From: Ferrovibrio terrae_A
GTDB lineage: Bacteria; Pseudomonadota; Alphaproteobacteria; Ferrovibrionales; Ferrovibrionaceae
Reading direction: 5' to 3'
DNA: 64,000 bases
Assembly (NCBI RefSeq): GCF_943372915.1
Contig: NZ_CALSAN010000001.1
Span: 62,001-126,000, forward strand
Under the pieces are notes generated by a model. It saw nothing but the letters and a program-made list of their open reading frames with translations, searched no databases and was not told the DNA's origin. Position numbers and translations under genes: made by a program. Of the stretch, positions 63,258 through 64,000 are shown piece by piece (position 1 is the first letter of the stretch; every line of letters begins with the position of its first letter).

Positions 63258-63327
63258 CGGGGCCTCCAGGATTGCTGTGGCCTCAGCATAAAACCTTCCC
63301 ACGCGGGAGGCTCAAGCCGAAGATGCC

Positions 63328-64000
63328 TCAGGACAGGCCTTCGCGGATTGAGGCGAGCAGCCGGCGGATACGGCCGAAGTGGCCCGCCTCGGCAGAGCCG
63401 GCAGGCTGCGGCAGGCCTTCGTCATGCACCGTGACAAGCTTGCCGCCCTCGCGTTCCAGATAGAGCTTGCGGGAATGCAGGGCATCGAAGCCGGCATGAT
63501 GGCTGAGGGTCAAAATGGTTGCATCAGGCAGCTCGGTGAAGAGGGTCTGCAGCAGGGCCAGTTCGTCCTCAGCTTCGAGAAATTCGGTAGCATGGGCCAG
63601 GAAGATCCATTGCGGGCGCCGGAGCAGCAGGTTGGCGCAGGCGAGGCGCTGCTGCTCGGCCGGCGACAGCAGATGATCCCAGGCTTCGACCGCATCGAGG
63701 CGGCCTTCCAGCTGGGTCAGCCCCACCTTGCGCAGCGCGGTATTGCAGGCGTCATCCGCCAGAGTCGCCGCCTCTGCCGGATAGGCCAGGATCGTGCGCA
63801 GGGTTTCATGCGGCAGGTAAGGACGGGCAGGCATGAACACGATCGTGGCATTGTCAGGCAGTTCGATTGTGCCTGAACCCCAGAGCCAGATGCCGGTCAC
63901 CGCCTTGAACAGCATCAACCCGACCTCGCTGTCGCCGGTGATCAGCACACGCTCGCCGGGCTGGATTTCGGCACTGATCCCGGAAGCGAGCACGCCATTC
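63328..64000 (-). CDS. ABC transporter, SbmA/BacA/YddA-like permease-ATPase fusion with degenerate ATPase (5' end outside window)
   Basis: The frame is open to the right edge; 224 residues of the C-terminal ATPase domain are visible. The ABCD/SbmA-type context is clear (VTGIWLWGSG, LSPAEQQRLACANLLLRRPQW) but key residues are gone: Walker A is GDSEVGLM without Lys-Ser/Thr, the signature has LSPAEQQ for LSxGEQQ, Walker B is FLAHATEFL in place of FLDEAT. Only the switch-like LSHHAG remains. There is no frameshift. This predicts an ATPase-dead half, as in some pseudo-ABC partners. N-terminal domain not seen. Confidence 0.75.
   Translation of the reverse strand, partial: NGVLASGISAEIQPGERVLITGDSEVGLMLFKAVTGIWLWGSGTIELPDNATIVFMPARPYLPHETLRTILAYPAEAATLADDACNTALRKVGLTQLEGRLDAVEAWDHLLSPAEQQRLACANLLLRRPQWIFLAHATEFLEAEDELALLQTLFTELPDATILTLSHHAGFDALHSRKLYLEREGGKLVTVHDEGLPQPAGSAEAGHFGRIRRLLASIREGLS

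Noticed and set aside
63328..64000. ABC gene as a pseudogene
   Set aside because: Frame is intact, with coding-like composition; losses are at catalytic residues only, which fits a degenerate ATPase better than decay.

Overview
This GC-rich 64 kb chromosomal window looks like an alphaproteobacterium, probably of Rhodospirillales type; genus-level guesses such as Ferrovibrio would be weak. The lineage call rests on the infA-maf-rng-yacG run, the murA-DUF2948-hisG-hisD-UPF0262-phosphatase run, several PAS_5-type proteins, a short-form HisG and FixJ-type regulators. Density is high. No insertion sequence, integrase, prophage or CRISPR array is visible.

Layout. 1-1322: end of a branched-chain amino acid (Liv-type) ABC transporter. 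1406-2816: SPFH/NfeD membrane pair. 2827-3222: guanidinium exporter Gdx behind a tandem-hairpin guanidine-II riboswitch. 3280-8883: PAS_5 protein and two tandem 829-residue chemoreceptors. 9182-11480: AhpD/AhpC peroxide defence divergent from OxyR. 11485-15115: acetyltransferase, membrane histidine kinase, MlaA lipoprotein. 15283-17961: yacG, rng, maf, infA. 18154-22106: mixed accessory genes. 22191-27860: phosphatase, UPF0262, hisD, hisG, DUF2948, murA, dcd and a small conserved protein. 28134-28208: tRNA-Thr(GGT), followed by an AT-richer gene fusing a flippase-like domain to an O-antigen-ligase-like domain. 30620-32625: two more PAS_5 proteins and two small orphan proteins. 32918-38324: four consecutive paralogous pentapeptide-repeat genes. 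38494-43936: PilZ protein with a histone-like tail, pyrC, MaoC hydratase, malate synthase G, LysR regulator. 43940-51105: oligopeptide-type ABC operon ending in a phosphonate monoester hydrolase-like sulfatase. 51261-57010: ImuA-like protein, DapA-family aldolase, Tat-leader alpha/beta hydrolase, and a PAS kinase with two response regulators. 57234-64000: desaturase/TetR pair, deoxyribosyltransferase, DNA polymerase IV, hemerythrin with a histone-like tail, flavoprotein, Spy-like periplasmic protein, and the end of an ABC protein whose ATPase motifs are eroded.

How the genes work together. Clear regulatory pairings are OxyR with ahpC/ahpD, guanidine with gdx, TetR with the desaturase, and a PAS kinase/FixJ-type system that may control the neighbouring hydrolase through a shared upstream motif. 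The most unusual items are the four-gene pentapeptide array with three conserved loops interrupting the helix, the flippase/ligase fusion beside tRNA-Thr, the ATPase-dead ABC domain at the right edge, and two different domains (PilZ and hemerythrin) carrying histone-H1-like tails. All family assignments come from reading motifs; no database search or computed statistic was available.
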